Shown in pieces: positions 21,654 to 22,126 of a stretch of 22,126 nucleotides of DNA. Origin of the DNA: CAYWNK01 sp964459495 (GTDB lineage: Bacteria; Planctomycetota; UBA1135; GCA-002686595). Both the position numbers and the translations under genes were made by a program. The DNA lies in NCBI GenBank assembly GCA_964459495.1, contig CAYWNK010000079.1, positions 1 through 22,126 on the forward strand, in the 5' to 3' direction. The number at the start of each line of letters is the position of its first letter. Positions within the stretch are counted from its first letter, which is position 1. Below the pieces are notes generated by a model. That model was given only the letters and a program-made list of their open reading frames with translations. It did not search any database and was not told the origin of the DNA.

Positions 21654-22126
21654 TTACGAGGAGTGTGCCTCCCGGCACACCAAAGCCACCGAATCAAGCC
21701 ATGGGCCGAGCCCACGGCTCAGCACCGCCTCCCGCGGCCCTCCGGGGTCGAGGGAAGGTCCGGCCAGGGGAATCCACTCGGCGAGGGCTCTTGTCCAATC
21801 GGCGCGGGCGATCGGGCTGTCCAAGACCCGGCCCGCACGGGGATCGACGATCGCCTCCGCGGCGCCGGCCTGGGCGGTGGTCAGGACCGGGGTTCCGGCG
21901 GCCAAGGCTTCGAGGATCGCGAGGCCCGAGGTGTCGCGCCAGGTAGGGATTGCGCAGAGATCGGCGCCGGCCGCAAGATCGAGGGAAGGCAGGTCCGAAC
22001 GCACGAGCACCCGGCCGCTCAGGCCGCGCAGCTCGGCGAGCCGCCCCCAACGGCGGGGTCGGCGGGGTCCAGCAAGGACTAGCTGCCACGGTAGGTGCTG
22101 CAGCGGCGCGAGCGCTGCCAGCAGGG
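21654..22126 (-). CDS. Glycosyltransferase family 4-like protein, C-terminal part (runs off the window)
   Basis: The frame is open from the window's right end to the TAA at 21654, giving the last 157 residues; the N-terminus lies outside. It opens with LLAALAPL and WQLVLAG, the usual start of the GT-B C-terminal domain. It continues with LRGLSGRVLVRSDLPSLDLAAGADLCAIPT and SGLAILEALAAGTPVLTT, then GAAEAIVDPRAGRVL. This is the donor nucleotide-sugar-binding half of GT4 retaining glycosyltransferases. In the E-x7-E motif the first Glu appears to be Asp (RDTSGLAILE). Such enzymes build lipopolysaccharide, exopolysaccharide or glycolipids; the exact one cannot be named from this half. The GTG at 22010 is an internal codon, not a start. 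Confidence 0.85.
   Translation of the reverse strand, partial: LLAALAPLQHLPWQLVLAGPRRPRRWGRLAELRGLSGRVLVRSDLPSLDLAAGADLCAIPTWRDTSGLAILEALAAGTPVLTTAQAGAAEAIVDPRAGRVLDSPIARADWTRALAEWIPLAGPSLDPGGPREAVLSRGLGPWLDSVALVCREAHSS

Overview
This 22 kb window comes from a GC-rich bacterium, most probably a marine-type member of the Planctomycetota. The best lineage clue is the last ~145 residues of the metalloprotease at 580-2898, which look like a C-terminal module common in secreted proteins of Saltatorellus/Rohdeia-like planctomycetes. That placement is from memory of the family. Many genes have start codons without a clear Shine-Dalgarno sequence, and long antisense open frames caused by the base composition are frequent.

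Layout. (1) 1-579 holds no supportable gene. (2) 580-7710, plus strand, carries three large exported proteins: a metzincin-type metalloprotease with pre-peptidase C-terminal domains, a BNR/Ycf48-like beta-propeller, and a di-haem cytochrome c peroxidase-like protein. The first two are separated by an internally deleted IS110-family element (about 2899-3700) that keeps the transposase N-terminus, its ribosome binding site and the upstream region where a bridge RNA would be encoded. (3) 7724-13553 is a complete-looking trans-4-hydroxy-L-proline catabolic locus. A minus-strand pair (epimerase, FAD-dependent D-hydroxyproline/D-amino-acid dehydrogenase) diverges from a plus-strand trio (alpha-ketoglutaric semialdehyde dehydrogenase, GntR/FCD regulator, DapA-family deaminase). 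The intergenic region contains a perfect 14-bp palindrome that is a good operator candidate. (4) 13557-17717, minus strand: a secreted protein of unknown function, an OPT-family oligopeptide transporter and an HtrA/DegP-type protease, with two strong inverted repeats between genes. (5) 17841-21564, minus strand, reads as one tightly packed operon: two small BamE-like lipoproteins that resemble each other, a cytoplasmic molybdopterin oxidoreductase and an SDR oxidoreductase, with overlapping start/stop codons. (6) 21654-22126 is the C-terminal part of a GT4-type glycosyltransferase running off the window.

How the parts may work together. The hydroxyproline pathway converts the imino acid to alpha-ketoglutarate in four steps (epimerisation, oxidation, deamination/dehydration, semialdehyde oxidation), and all four enzyme types are present with their catalytic residues. 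A secreted protease and a peptide transporter nearby would fit a life on hydroxyproline-rich glycoproteins or collagen, but this link is inference from proximity. I found no CRISPR array, tRNA, rRNA, phage or defence system. The most unusual items are the regulator with two winged-helix domains in tandem, the shrunken IS110 element with a possible bridge-RNA region, the phased direct repeats upstream of the HtrA-type gene, and the lipoprotein-pair/molybdoenzyme operon.
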